The notes beneath the pieces were generated by a model. The model had not been told where the DNA came from and searched no databases. It saw only the letters and a list, made by a program, of their open reading frames with translations. A DNA stretch of 64,000 nucleotides from Chloranthus sessilifolius (lineage: Eukaryota; Streptophyta; Magnoliopsida; Chloranthales; Chloranthaceae), in the NCBI GenBank assembly GCA_021018995.1, contig CM037585.1, forward strand, positions 63,800,646 through 63,864,645. Direction: 5' to 3'. The position numbers and the translations under genes are program-made. Shown here piece by piece: positions 11,510 to 22,740 of this stretch; the first letter of the stretch is position 1; every line of letters begins with the position of its first letter.

Positions 11510-12383
11510 CTTTGCTAGTCCCCCGAGCAAAGAAACATAAAAACAAAGTAAAGAGCCACTTTTGTAGGAAGCACAGTGCATTTAGCATATGCAACAAGCC
11601 TTTTCAACCCCTAGGTGGTCCCTAGAGGAGGAGTGAAGTCTCCCGAGGGTTTTCAAATGAAGGTGCCCACAAACTTCTCCATGAAACAGTTAACATCAAA
11701 ATTATCAAATGAGCAATCAAGGAGCGAGATTAGTTACTCTTGAATCAATGATGAAACAGAAAATTTGATTATTGTTTGCACAGAATTTAAACATTTTAAG
11801 AACCTCATGAATGTTTCAATATTTCCAATCCATGAGCGACCATAGAAAATTGTACAAATGTGCCGGTGAGCTCATCATCGAATAAAAATTAGGTTGTAAG
11901 TCATACTTATTATGCTCAAGTTCCAACCCAAACACTCACCAGGTATACTCTCGTTGTTTTTGTTGAGGGGTTCATTTTCACTCAAGCTCAAGAGCGTTAC
12001 ATCTCCCAAATGGATCCATAAGCATGAGCATAGGCATGATTCTTAGGCAATGGCATCATTGACATCTCCTCACCATAGATTGGGTCACTTCTTATCTCCA
12101 CATGACACTCACTCAACTTTGGATCACAAGGGCTTTTAATCTAGGTTTGTTTGTATGGCTTATGGAGTGAAGTTTCAAGGAAAGGCGCTTGAGCAGGGTT
12201 TGAATTTGAGAACTCGGGAAGTGCGGGAGATGGTTCATGACTCCACCTTTTGAGTTTAGCTTCTTTCTTTTGAGATTCTCACATTCCACGGTGATCAGTT
12301 CTTTCTTTGATCTTGCATTTTTTCATCATAAGGTCCCTTTTTGCTTGCAACTTTTTCACATTGTTTGTCTCTTCCTTTCTCGG
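11510..12383 (-). other. 3' noncoding region of element C
   Basis: Lies between the extra ORF and the polypurine tract. Its last 200 bp are homologous to the equivalent part of element A (5395-5530). No open frame of note. Confidence 0.6.
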
Positions 12384-14298
12384 TCACCATATTGCTGCTT
12401 TTTGAGGTATTTTCTCTTCATTTTCTTGATGTTGCCCGAAATGGTCCATCTTGATTCTTTCTCCTTTACCTCCTGAATTCTCGAGTGAGGAAGGCTGAAT
12501 TGGTTCCATAGGTTCAGTGCAAGTACTTTTGGGTATTTTTGATGAAGAATTGTAGGATTCTGACTCAAATGGGGTACAAACAGGCAGAATTTTCTTGGTT
12601 GGTTCTGTTAGGTTCAAGCGTCCAAGAAGGCCTTGATCTTTTCCTCGATTTCATGAGTCTTGTTACTTGTTTTAATTTGGAGTTTCCTAACTTCTAGTGG
12701 ATCTAATGCCTCACCAATCCTTTGAATCAAAAATTGCCTCATCACTCTTCACAGAGATGGAAAATATATGGGCTCAATTCTCACGTTATGGTTTTCCTTG
12801 AGCTTTTAAGTATGTCTTTACCTTTTCTCTTTCCCATGACTTGCTAAATGCTGATACCGGAGGTTTTCATGGTGCTAACATCATGGAAATGTAGAATATT
12901 GAAAGGTTTATGATGTCTAAATTTTGCAAAGAAATTTTAAACTTCCTAATTGTCATGATTCTTAAGTAAAATAATTCATTTCCTCGATTACTTAGGTGAT
13001 TCTGTCCTTAGGTTAACTATTCCTTAGGCGGGACACTGCGCCACACACCCCAAACCTATGAGGAGCAAGTGTCCTCCTTTGGTTCAAAGGTGGTGGCATA
13101 GTCACGATTATTAGGGAAAACAATGAGAAAAATAATAGCAAGGAATTGCGAGAAAGCAAATTGCATGAACCGAAATTTGATGGAAAATAAAAGGAAAAGA
13201 GGGAGGAAAGGGAGTAAGGGTGAGGGGTTTATTTTTGTCTTTTTAAGTAGGGGACTAAAGTGGGTGCAAATGGGGAGGGAGGGTAAGAGAGGGTCATTTG
13301 GGTAGCTATCTCACCAGAAGGGGAGGTAAGGCTCTGAGGTCTGTGTGTGGTTTGGGTAGCCGGTGGTAGTGGAGGGGAAGCACTAGGACTTCTGGTCTGC
13401 TTTGGGTTGCTTGTGAGGCAACATGGAGGGCAGGGTCTTGGGGTGGGTGGTAAGGGTGCATTAGGGCTTGGATGAGCTCCAATGTGGAAGGGGTGTGGGG
13501 TGGAAGGGTGTGGGGAATAGGGTGCACGTGTAGTGGTGGTAGAATGGGTCAGTGGTGCAACTAGAGAGCCTGTCACACAGAAATGGTTCTTGTAAAATGG
13601 CAGTGGTGAGGTGCACGGTGGAGGCTCCATAGCGCATTTCTGCAGCGGGGTATCTCTTGGACTCTGCTAGTTCACTCACGTTCATGTACATGGTCCATAG
13701 GTGGTTGTTCAGGCCCACCCACACTTGCAGGCTAGGTTCCTGTCGGGCTTAGCGGCGAAGGCGGCTCGCTCTGTGTGCTCTGGCGGGAATGGGTTCAAGA
13801 ACAGGCGGGGGGCAAGAGCAGGGCATGTCTTTGGATCTCCGCTCTCATTCTCCTCAACATAGCGACTTGTGGTCCGTGCTTTTGCCAAAGTTATGGGGGT
13901 GAGGACTTCAAAGGGCTCTTCCCTATCTATGTCAAACTTGGCTCTTAGGAGGGTCATAATTAGTCTTCCAAAGGGAGGCCAGCAATTTTCTTCTTCTTTA
14001 TCTTGGCACTCACATCAGCCATTGCTTCGGGATGAGCATGGGGGCATTGAAAAATTGCCCTTTAGAAAAGTGGCAGATAAGGATTTCTCAGTCTTTCCCA
14101 TATTTAAAATGGAGGAAAACAAAAGCACACACACTGGCTAACAAAGATTTAGGTTTTTCTAAAAAGATTGAGCGAGAATGGATAGAAAAATACCACGATC
14201 TAAGGTTTGTGCTTGAACTGAGTCGCTTTGTTTGTAAAGATCGCCCAACCCGACACGGTCATTGTGATCTCGAAAAATGGAAACGCTCAAACAATTAG
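12384..14298 (-). pseudogene. Athila-type extra ORF between pol and 3' LTR (element C)
   Basis: Minus-strand fragments in several frames: an N-terminal part around 14290-13960, then FGRLIMTLLRAKFDIDREEPFEV and KARTTSRYVEEN (13957-13709), MYMNVSELAESKRYPAAEM (about 13690), a Pro/Ser/Thr-rich stretch (13630-13230), and an acidic/basic tail (12617-12384). The block with GRLI..LL followed by an acidic DIDREE resembles the post-pol ORF of plant Athila elements, sometimes called env-like or matched by a plant transposon protein domain. That assignment is from family knowledge and is moderate. Function unknown. Several frameshifts break it. Confidence 0.55.
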
Positions 14299-14394
14299 GA
14301 ACAAGCGGTGATATCTTTGTGGAGCTCGTGTGAGAAGAGAGTGAGCTATGGTTTTAGTGGAGCGTCGCTGCAGAGAGTGTTTGCAAATACAAAG

Positions 14395-14705
14395 CTAACT
14401 TCAAAACGACTAAATATACTTGAAGCTAAAATGCAAAGCACCTTTAAGTTTTGAAATATTCCAAAAGCCCTTTTTTCTATTTGAATGGCAAAAGTGCCTT
14501 CGACAAGTAGATAAGCTTCGAAAGTTTATTTCGCAAGGGACTTAGCATCGGACCTTCTATTGAAAAGGAACTCATTAACATAATTAACTATTCGAAAGAA
14601 CATCTTTCTTTTCGAAAGCGATTCATTCAGCTCGAATCTATTCAATAGAACTTTGGGCTTTTCGAAAAGTAGTTTTTGCTTTGCGATTTGAACTTTTAAG
14701 TGTAT
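14395..14705 (-). promoter_or_regulatory. Internal U3-like motif array of element C, upstream of the extra ORF
   Basis: Between the end of pol and the extra ORF lie many TTCGAAAAG, TTCGAAAG and TTTGCGATTTGAACTTTT motifs. They match the U3 array of the element's own LTRs (about 10980-11260), and a TATA-like GTATATTTAG follows near 14411 (minus). Order and content are those of an LTR promoter. An internal start site for the extra ORF is an inference. Confidence 0.5.
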
Positions 14706-14825
14706 TTAAACTATGCTAACAAGAAAAAGAAATAGAAAGCAGAGAAATTCAAGAAAACTATGTTGTACAAACATAATATACAATTTTCTACCATCGATTG
14801 TTGGAGATTCGTGATGACAGATGGG

Positions 14826-16224
14826 CAAGACAGCTCTCGAAAGTGTTGTCAATGCATGGCTTGAGCCTCGACCATTTACCTTAAGGATTCTTCCATCCTT
14901 GGGATCTGAAATATCCATCTCGAGGGAGGCCTTGATGACGAGTATGGCCCTTCCCATCCGGATCTCAATTTGCCGGAAAGAATTTAAGTTTAGAGTTGAA
15001 TAACCATACCTTGGACCCCGGTATGAACTCTTTTCTCATTAAACTCCTATCATGAAATGATTTGACTTTCTCCTTATACAACTGGAGCTTGTATAAGCAT
15101 CCATCCGCAGCTCTTCCAATTCGGTGAGTTGAAGTTTCCTGTGATTACCAGAAGTTAGATCCATATTAAATGTTTTAATAGCCGAAAGCTTTGTATTCTA
15201 ACTCTCTGCAAATGACATGCTTTACATAGACCGATCTAAAGGGACATTCCAATTGGAGTTTTGTAGGCGACTCAGATGCCCACAAAGCATCATTAAGCAA
15301 GGACCGTCCTTTTCATCCTTCTTCTTGTTTTTTCCAAAATGTGTTTGATTTCTCTATTGAAATCTCCACTTGTCCACCGGTTTGTGGATGATAGGAGTGG
15401 CTACTCTATGAGTGACAGAGTACTTTATCAATAGAGCTTCAAACTGTTTGTTACAAAAATGGCTTCCCCCATCACTGATGATGGCTCTGGGAAAACCAAA
15501 CCTGGAAAAAATGTGGTCCTTGAGAAATTTCAAAACCACTATGTGATCATTTGATTTAGTAGCTATGGCTTCAATCCACTTGGAGACATAGTCCGCTACT
15601 AAAATGAAGTTATTTCCATTAGAAGGAGGAAAGGGCCCATAAAATCTATTCCCCATACATCAAAGCACTCAACCACCGTATAGGTCAGAGGCATTGAGTT
15701 TCTTTTGGAAATGGCCCAATTTTTTGGCTTCTGCAGATTTACAAGGTGTAAGGCATCTTTAAAGATTGTGGGCCAATAAAACCACACCGCAGAATTTTTG
15801 CATTGTTTTGTTACCACCAAATGACCTCCACAGTTCTGCTCATGACACATTGACAATATGCCGTAGAATTCATGGTCGTGACACATCTTCCGATCACTTG
15901 GTTCCATAATTCTTGAATAGATAAGGATCTTCCCAAATGAAATGTTTAACTCGTGAGAAGAAAAGATCTTTATCCATTCGATTCCAATGTTGAGGAATCA
16001 TCCAAGAGCCAAGAAGTTGACTATGTTTGCAAACCAAGAATCGTGGGTATTGATGGCAAAAGTTGCTCATCGAAATGATTCATTAATGGGTAAGCTATCA
16101 TCCTCGGTATTGAGAATTCGGATAGGTGATCACCACCACATTTTCCACTCCTTTCTTATCCTTCTGTAGATCAAACTCCCGTAATAGGAGGATCCACACG
16201 ATTAATCTGGGCTTGGTATCCTTC
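14826..16224 (-). pseudogene. Element C integrase
   Basis: Minus-strand blocks, in several frames: CHEQNCGGH and further zinc-domain parts (15907-15700), [12 protein letters not shown] with the first catalytic Asp (about 15650), [30 protein letters not shown] with the second Asp (about 15475), HKPVDKW where relatives have the HPQTSGQVE block, and DPKDGRILKVNG near 14880 at the C-terminus. Multiple small indels break the frame. It would have joined cDNA to host DNA. Confidence 0.8.
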
Positions 16225-16640
16225 TTAGGGAAGGTATTTTAGGCGAGTGGTCATAAACACCACAATTTGTGAACCTAAAACATAAGACTGAATTTTTCCA
16301 ATGCAAACACAATGGCCGACTCTTTCTCGGTTGTTGTGTAGTTGAGCTGGGCATCTATCATGGATCTTGGCATAAGCTATGACATGGGGAAGCTTATCCT
16401 TTCTCGCCCTAGGACAGCTCCTAGGGCATAGTCGATGCATCACACATCACTCAAAGGGCACTTGAATAGTCGGGGATGCAAGATGGGAGCCGAAATCAGA
16501 CATTTCTTAAGGACCTCAAAGGTCATGCATTCATTAGTAAACACAAAAGGAACATCTTGACACAAGAAATGACAGAGTGGCTTGGAAATTTTCTTTGAAA
16601 TCTTTGATGAACCTCCTATAAAATCCTGCATGCCCTAAGA
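16225..16640 (-). pseudogene. Element C RNase H
   Basis: Broken frames hold SKPLCHFLCQDVPFVF, a damaged Asp motif near the SDV end (16440), and fragments equivalent to [19 protein letters not shown] and ALKYLP. The order matches elements E and I. Stops and frameshifts prevent continuous translation. Confidence 0.75.
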
Positions 16641-17820
16641 AACTTCGATTTTGCTTGATTGGAGGAGGCAAATGTGCAATTAGATCAATTTTGCTTGGTC
16701 CACCTCTATGCCTTTATGGGAGACCACATGTCCTAGGACAATGCCTTGGGTGACCATAAATGACTCTTTCCCAAATTAGAACCAAATTGGTTTCTTCACA
16801 TCTTTGCAACACCAACTTGAGGTGGTGTAAGCATTGGAAAAATCTCCATAAATTGAAAAGTCATCCATGAAGATCTCCATGAATTGATCAATCATGTCGT
16901 AAAAGATGGCATACATGCATCTTTGAAAAGTAGAGGGCATTGCAAAGACCAAAGGGCATCCTCCTATAGGCAAAAGTGCCAAAGGCGGTGAAGGTGGTCT
17001 TTCTTGGTCCTGTGGGTACACAGGATCTGGTTGTAACAGTACCCATCAAGGAAGCGTAGTAAGCTTTACCCGCAAGCTTATCAAGGATTTGGTCAATGAA
17101 GGGAGGAAATGGTCTTTCCTTGTCATGGTATTTAATTTTCTGTAGTCTATGCACGGACCCTCCATCCAGCTTGTTTGTCCTGGTGGACATAAGTTCACAG
17201 ATTCACCTGCTACTACAATGATGCAGATTTCTTAGGCACCACCGTGGGTGCTACCCAAGCAGAATCAAATGGGGTAAATGACCCCAAAGACATCTAGCGA
17301 CTTGACAACTTCCTTCATTACCACTTCTTGCATGTGAGGATTCAACCTTCTTTGCATTTCTCTAGAAGGCTTGGCATCCTCTTCCGTGGATCTTATGCAT
17401 GCATACAGGGTTTATTCCTCCTAAATCAGCAATGGTCCACCAATTGCTTTCTTGTCTTGCTTTTAGAACTACCAATGACTCCTCTTCTTGCTCCTTTGTA
17501 AGGGAGGAAGAAATAATCACAGTAGTGTTTGATGATCTCCCAAAACACATATTTCAGATTTTGGGAGCTGTTTGAGTTCCAATTGTGTGAGAAAAGAGGG
17601 CAAGCAAAGGTACCTTGGTAATTTGTGGAAGAGGGAGAGGAGCAGTCTCCAAGAGGGAGAACTTGAGGATTGTTTGTGAGTGCCTTGCACAAAGCAGACT
17701 CCTTTGAATTTGATCTCCTTTTCCTTCTTTCTCGTGGATTCCCAATCATTTTTAGTTCTGGTGGAGTCTTCACCTGCAGTAAATTTTTGCAAAGACTCCT
17801 CCACAAGTTCATCCATGATG
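16641..17820 (-). pseudogene. Element C reverse transcriptase
   Basis: Minus-strand blocks: VIISSSLTKEQEEESLVVL, RPFPPFIDQILDKLAGKAYY, FGTFAYRRMPFGLCNAL, and STFQRCMYAIFYDMIDQFMEIFMDD. The catalytic FMDD lies at 16860-16871 and is intact. Consecutive blocks sit in different frames because of 1-2 bp indels. Clearly homologous to RT of E and I. Confidence 0.82.
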
Positions 17821-18440
17821 TCAACATGAAAGCACTCTTGAGAGAAATTGAGGTTGGTTATGACATTATAAACATTCAATTTGACTTTCATATTACCAAA
17901 AGAAACTTCCATGATACTGCATCGACATTGAATACAAGCATTTGTCAGAGCTGTGAATGGTCTCCTAAAATGACAGGATGGAAGTCTTTGCTTTTGGTTG
18001 GTTCCATGTCCAACACCGTAAAATCAGCAGGATAGAAGAATTTATCTACTCCTACTAGCACATCTTCAATCAATCCACAGGTTTTCTCTCGGATCTGTCT
18101 AGTTGCAACACCACTTGAGTGGGTTTTAATTCTCCCAAACCTAGCTTCTCATGCTCTGAGAATAAGGAAGCGTTGACACTAGCTCCAGATCTAGCAGAGC
18201 TTTCTCGATGGTATGCTCCCCAATGATGCGAGGATTGTGGGGATTCCAGGATCTTGCATTTTAGGGGTGTTGCAATGGATAGTACTTGGTTGATTTTCTC
18301 CAGAAAGGCCTTCTTAGATAAATGTATCCTAGATTGCCTTTTGTGGGTGCACACATCCTTCAAATTTAGCATATGCAGGACTGTTTGATTGCATCAAGCA
18401 GGTAGATTAATTTTAACTTGAATGTCTCCATCATTTCCTC
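17821..18440 (-). pseudogene. Element C aspartic protease region
   Basis: The minus strand contains DVCTHKRQ, ALLDL/SGASVN (the D-x-GAS active site, split by a one-base frame change near 18190), LGLGELKPTQVVLQLDRSERKP, and EVSFGNMKVKLNVYN. It is homologous to the protease of E and I. The fold would cleave the Gag-Pol precursor. Confidence 0.75.
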
Positions 18441-19950
18441 AATTTTTGTGTTTCCTTTGTCAAAAGGAGAAACCGATTTCATTGCATGAGGGAATGGAGG
18501 TGGGGAACAAATCTCTCCTCCTCATCTTTTCAACAATTTTTTATTTTTACATTTTTCATTTTTTGGGTTTTAGGTAAATCAACAACCTCATTGTTTCATC
18601 ATCATGTGCTTCCCGCACATCTTGTTCTTCTTCTTTCCTCTTCACTACCCAATGTTTTTATTTTATTACTCTTCCACTTCTCAAAGTGGTCAGCCTTTAA
18701 TCTCCTCATGGCCATTTGAGGATTCTCCAACCATGAACCGCCCCTTAGGATTGTTCAAAGGTCGGTCAGTAGTCTCGCCTCTCTCTCTCTTAGCTAATGA
18801 ATTCGAGAGGCCCAAAGTTTCTTCAATTTTTTAATGCTCGATCGTGAAGGTTCACACCGAGATAGAGTTCCTAAATTCAAGTGAACTTAAGACCGCTCTT
18901 CAAATGACAGGGACCTAGGAGGCGGGGCTGGTGTAGAATGTCTTTGCATGGGTTCTTTGTGGGTTAGGTTCTTTGAAAATTTTGTTTATTGTAAAAATTC
19001 TACCGATATGGTGAAAGGTGTTTGAAAGGTATTTGATTTTGGGCTCATTCCGATTCCACGAGATTAGGATGAGATCTCCATGGGTAGTCATTGGATTGCA
19101 TCTGTCCATAAGATCGAACATGAGCTTGTTCCATCATGAGTTCGAAATTGTGATGCGAAGGACATTGATCAATTGAATGAGTAGGGACGGCATATCGCAC
19201 ATGCCTCCTCTACTCTTGACCCATTTGGAGCTTTAAATGAGTCCATATCAAATTTTGTGGTCAAATTATCCACTTTCCTTTCCACTCATTGACTTCATAA
19301 ACTTTCCCTCTTGTGAATTGGGGATTATTCACCCTATTTGGATTCTCGGTGTCTCTTGACAGGATTCCTCTTTGGGTTGAATTTCTCCAATCACCTCAAA
19401 GAGGTCCCAAACCTCTTCAATGTCTTTTGTAAGTAGGTACCTCCACGGAGGCATCCACCATGTTCTTGCCCTTGATCAATTCCTTGATAGAAGCTTTGAA
19501 CAAGCCCATTTAGGAATTTGATGGTGAGGGCATTGTCTTAATAGCTTCTTTGAATCTTTCCCATGCCTCATGGAAAGTTTCAGTTGAGTTTTGGGAGAAA
19601 GAGATGATGCTTTGTCTTAGTTGGCTGGTTTTAGTCATTGGGAAATATTTTGACAAAATTGACATTGCAAATCATTCCATGATGTGATGTCGTTTGGTGC
19701 TAACATAGATAACCATGCTCTAGCTTTGTCCTTTAATGAAAAAGGAAAGAGCCTCACTTGGTTGCCTCTGGACCAAGTCCATATGTTAAATGTTGTGCAC
19801 AAAGCCGTAAATTCATCAATGTGCTTGTAAGGATCTTCTTTACTTAATCCATGAAATGAAGGCAGCATTTGGATGGTTGATGATTTGATCTCATAATTTC
19901 CCTCCACTGTGGGAAATTGAATGCGTAAAGGGAATTATAGGCACCGAGCA
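18441..19950 (-). pseudogene. Element C gag
   Basis: The clearest part is 19907-19635 (minus): EGNYEIKSSTIQMLPSFHG, LSKEDPYKHIDEFTALC, FPFSLKDKARAWL, DITSWNDLQCQF. This is the Retrotrans_gag domain typical of Athila. A zinc-knuckle remnant (EEACAIC) near 19190 is frameshifted before its His and last Cys. The remainder, towards the protease, is low-complexity with stops. Confidence 0.8.
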
Positions 19951-20253
19951 AAGTAGTCTCTTAACAATCTAGGTTCGTCACCCATTGTAGCGAACTACAT
20001 GGTGTATGTCTTTTCTTAGGAGTCTTTCAACTTCGAATTAAAAGGAGAATCTCGAGGTTGAGAGTTCTCCTACCAAACATACAACGCAGAGAGAATTTGG
20101 TACCGCAAACCCGTCAATTAGGTGCTTTCCTTTCCTTTACGCTGTATTTGTAACTGCAGAGAGATAACAACAAAAAATGAATTAATAAATAATAAATAAA
20201 GAGAATAAAACATAGGTCTATCTATTTTAGAACAAATTCCCGTGGCCAAAACT
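19951..20253 (-). other. Leader of element C with degraded PBS
   Basis: Untranslated leader between gag and 5' LTR. At 20238-20248 the minus strand reads TGGCCACGGGA where the PBS is expected, so several bases of TGGCGCCGTTGCCGGGGA are missing. Otherwise nothing recognisable. Confidence 0.6.
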
Positions 20254-22055
20254 TGTTGTTGCCTAACATGTGCACGATTTATGTGTGTTTTGAATGACGA
20301 ATTAATGAATATTAAGTTACATAATTTTAAATTATGAAAGAGATATCAGACATTGAGGGCTAACAATAGCACTGCAAGATCGAGCCAATTGTAGCAAGTT
20401 TTAAAAGTAAGTATATTAAAGATCGTCCACGAGAATTTATCCAAATATGAGATAGACCTCCGGTCTACCGTATCGGCTCTATAATTATCTAGAAAGCGGA
20501 TAAAAAGAGAGTGTTGGGTTTTGTCACGTTTAACTAAAAGCAAATAAAGAAAAGAACTAACTAACTGATCCAGATCCAAGTTGGGAAGTGATTAAAATAA
20601 ATCAAATGGAGAAATAATAACTTTCGTGATTTCGCCTTTGAATTTTAATGGAGAATCTGCAACTAAAACAGAGTTGATTCAATCTTCATCTCGGCTACCG
20701 ACAGATGTAAGAGAAATAAATCTGAATTAAGGAAGGGTTTAGACTTATGGTTATGATCTGTCCACTTAAATGGTCACATCATCCAATAGTTGTTGACCTA
20801 TCCTCAATTCGTAACATGAACATCATGCAAGTCTTGAACTAGGTTACCAACGCTAATTAAATGGAGTAATGAATCAAGGAAATTGCATGCAAAGTAGTGA
20901 ATCTAAAGGAGTCTAATGCACTAAGGTGATCAATAAGAACCCTTGACATGAATCCAATGGAGAAAACATCTTACAAAGAACCTTTTAAATTCAATCTTAC
21001 AATTCTGAGCACGGCTAGACAAATTTCGGACTTGCGCCTTGAATCCAATCTCCTTGGAGTTACAAATAGCTCTAAACTCTCAAAAGCAAATACAAAAGAA
21101 GCTATTACGAGTGCAGACAAGCTATCGGACCGGAAAGCGTGGAAATAGAAATGAACTCAAAATCTGGATGCCACAATTGGGCAAATGTCTTTCTATTTAT
21201 AGCTTTCCCTTGATCCTTGCGAAATATTGAATTGACCAATCGAAGTGTTCAGATCTGGATTGCCCAATGGCGCTTGAGCACGGGATCCAGATCTGTTCGC
21301 CAATGAAAATGCTCGATCCGTTCACCAATCAGCGCTAGAAGCATCAATTATCATTATGGAATTCAAAAATCTGTTTGAGCTTAGTTCACGCCAGTGATTT
21401 CATCTTTGAGCGCTACATGGGTTGGAATATGCTTTTGGATCTTGATTGAATCTTCAAATGTCCACGGTCGTTAAATGCATTGGGGGCGTCAGAGATTCTT
21501 GAAATGCCCTTTAAACAAGCTATAATTCCCGAATGTCCTTTCGTAGAGTTTAAGTGCCTTTTTCGCAAAGTGTTTTGGCTCCGTAAGTTCTTTTCGCAAA
21601 GCAATTTGGCTTCGTAAAGTCTTTTCGCAGGACTTCTCCCGGATCTTCTATTCAAAAGGAAATTTCAACTATTCGAACGAACATGGTTCTTTTCGAGTAG
21701 TTCATTACAAACTCGAATCAATTCAATGTAACTTTGACCTTTTCGAAAAGTACTTTTTACTTTGCGATTTGAACTTTTAACTTGATTTCTTCTTTGCGAA
21801 TGGATCCTTCTTCTTCTTCAGGTCTTTTCTTGCTCTTTTAGGACCTTTTTAGCCATTGCTGAGGCTATTTCTTCACTCCCTCTTTGAGCTTGACATGAGT
21901 TGTCAGCTTTTTGATCATTTTAGGATGCTTTTCGGACTTGGACCTATCTAATTGGTTAGCTGTAAAATGCACACTAAAGCACTTATTTAGTCTTCTCAAG
22001 GGTCTTTCAAAGCTCATGTTTAGGGGTGAAAAATGGTATTTTTCACTACTTAACA
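20254..22055 (-). repeat. 5' LTR of element C (1802 bp)
   Basis: Direct repeat of 9692-11494, with TGTTAAG start (22055 side) and GGCAACAACA end (20254 side). It carries the U3 array (about 21540-21800), TATA box (near 21193) and hairpin (20753-20782). It is followed by the right ATATC duplication. Confidence 0.92.
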
Positions 22056-22060
22056 ATATC
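22056..22060. repeat. Target-site duplication of element C, right copy (ATATC)
   Basis: Repeats 9687-9691. The E coding sequence resumes here (FAVDIVK on the minus strand). Confidence 0.92.
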
Positions 22061-22740
22061 CACTGCAAAGCTTTCCTCATTGTCCAGCTGAGGGTTCTTT
22101 GCACTATTGTACATATTCAGTTCAACCTTCATGTGCCCGAAAGTTACCTCCATAATCCCTGACCTGCATTGAATGCATGCATTGGCAGTGGCCAAGAATG
22201 GCCTAACTGGTATAGGGGTTGTACTCTTGTTGCAGCCCATGTCCAAAATCAGGAAGTCTGCAGGGTAAAAGAACTTGTCCACCCCTACTAAGACATCCTC
22301 AACCACTCTCATAGGTCTCCTTTCAGACCTATCATCCATTAACAGCACAATGGGGGTGGGTTTTAGCTCCCCCAAACCTAGCCGATACACATATGGCAAG
22401 CAAAGAAGTTTAGAAGGGCCCTTCCAATTGTGTGGTCTCTAATTATGCAGGGAATAGTGGGTATCCCTGGCTCTTGCAACTTCTCTGGTATTGTTATGTT
22501 TAATACAGAATTAACTATATCAGTTGCAAAGACCTTTCTGGACAAATGGCCTCTAGCTTTTCTTTTCTGGGTACAAAGGTCTTTCAGAAATTTGGCATAG
22601 GCTGGGACCTGTCTAATTGGATCAAGCAAGGGCAAATTGATTTTTACCTGCTTAAAGGTCTCCATCATTTCCTCCATCTGTGCATTCCCCTTATCAAAAG
22701 GGGCAGGGCTGCTCAAAGCTTGAGGAAATGGCAACTGAGG
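22061..22740 (-). pseudogene. Element E aspartic protease region
   Basis: The minus-strand leader PAYAKFLKDLCTQKRK and VFATDIVNSVLNITIPEKLQ is followed by IPCIIRDHTIGRALLN, then YRLGLGELKPTPIVLL, RSERRPMRVVEDVLVGVDKF, DFLILDMG and MEVTFGHMKVELNMYN. In element I the stretch after RALLD reads LGAS, the active-site motif. In E this piece (about 22390-22420) is replaced by a shorter out-of-frame sequence, so the catalytic Asp-x-Gly is lost. The 3' end is cut by element C. Confidence 0.83.

Larger units (their letters stand above)
9692..22055 (-). mobile_element. Element C: complete-length Athila-type element, coding decayed
   Basis: Full structure on the minus strand: 5' LTR 20254-22055, a degraded PBS, gag, protease, RT, RNase H, integrase, a motif array, an extra Athila-type ORF, a polypurine tract, and 3' LTR 9692-11494. 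It is 12,364 bp and bounded by ATATC duplications. All the enzymatic domains are recognisable, but none reads through because of frequent short indels. Many of these fall at CAG/CTG sites and might be consensus errors rather than true mutations, so the real state of this element is uncertain. Confidence 0.9.

Noticed and set aside
13229..13630. Pro/Ser/Thr-rich minus-strand frame resembling a cell-wall or extensin-like protein
   Set aside because: It lies within the extra ORF region of element C, has no signal peptide, and its low-complexity composition explains the resemblance.
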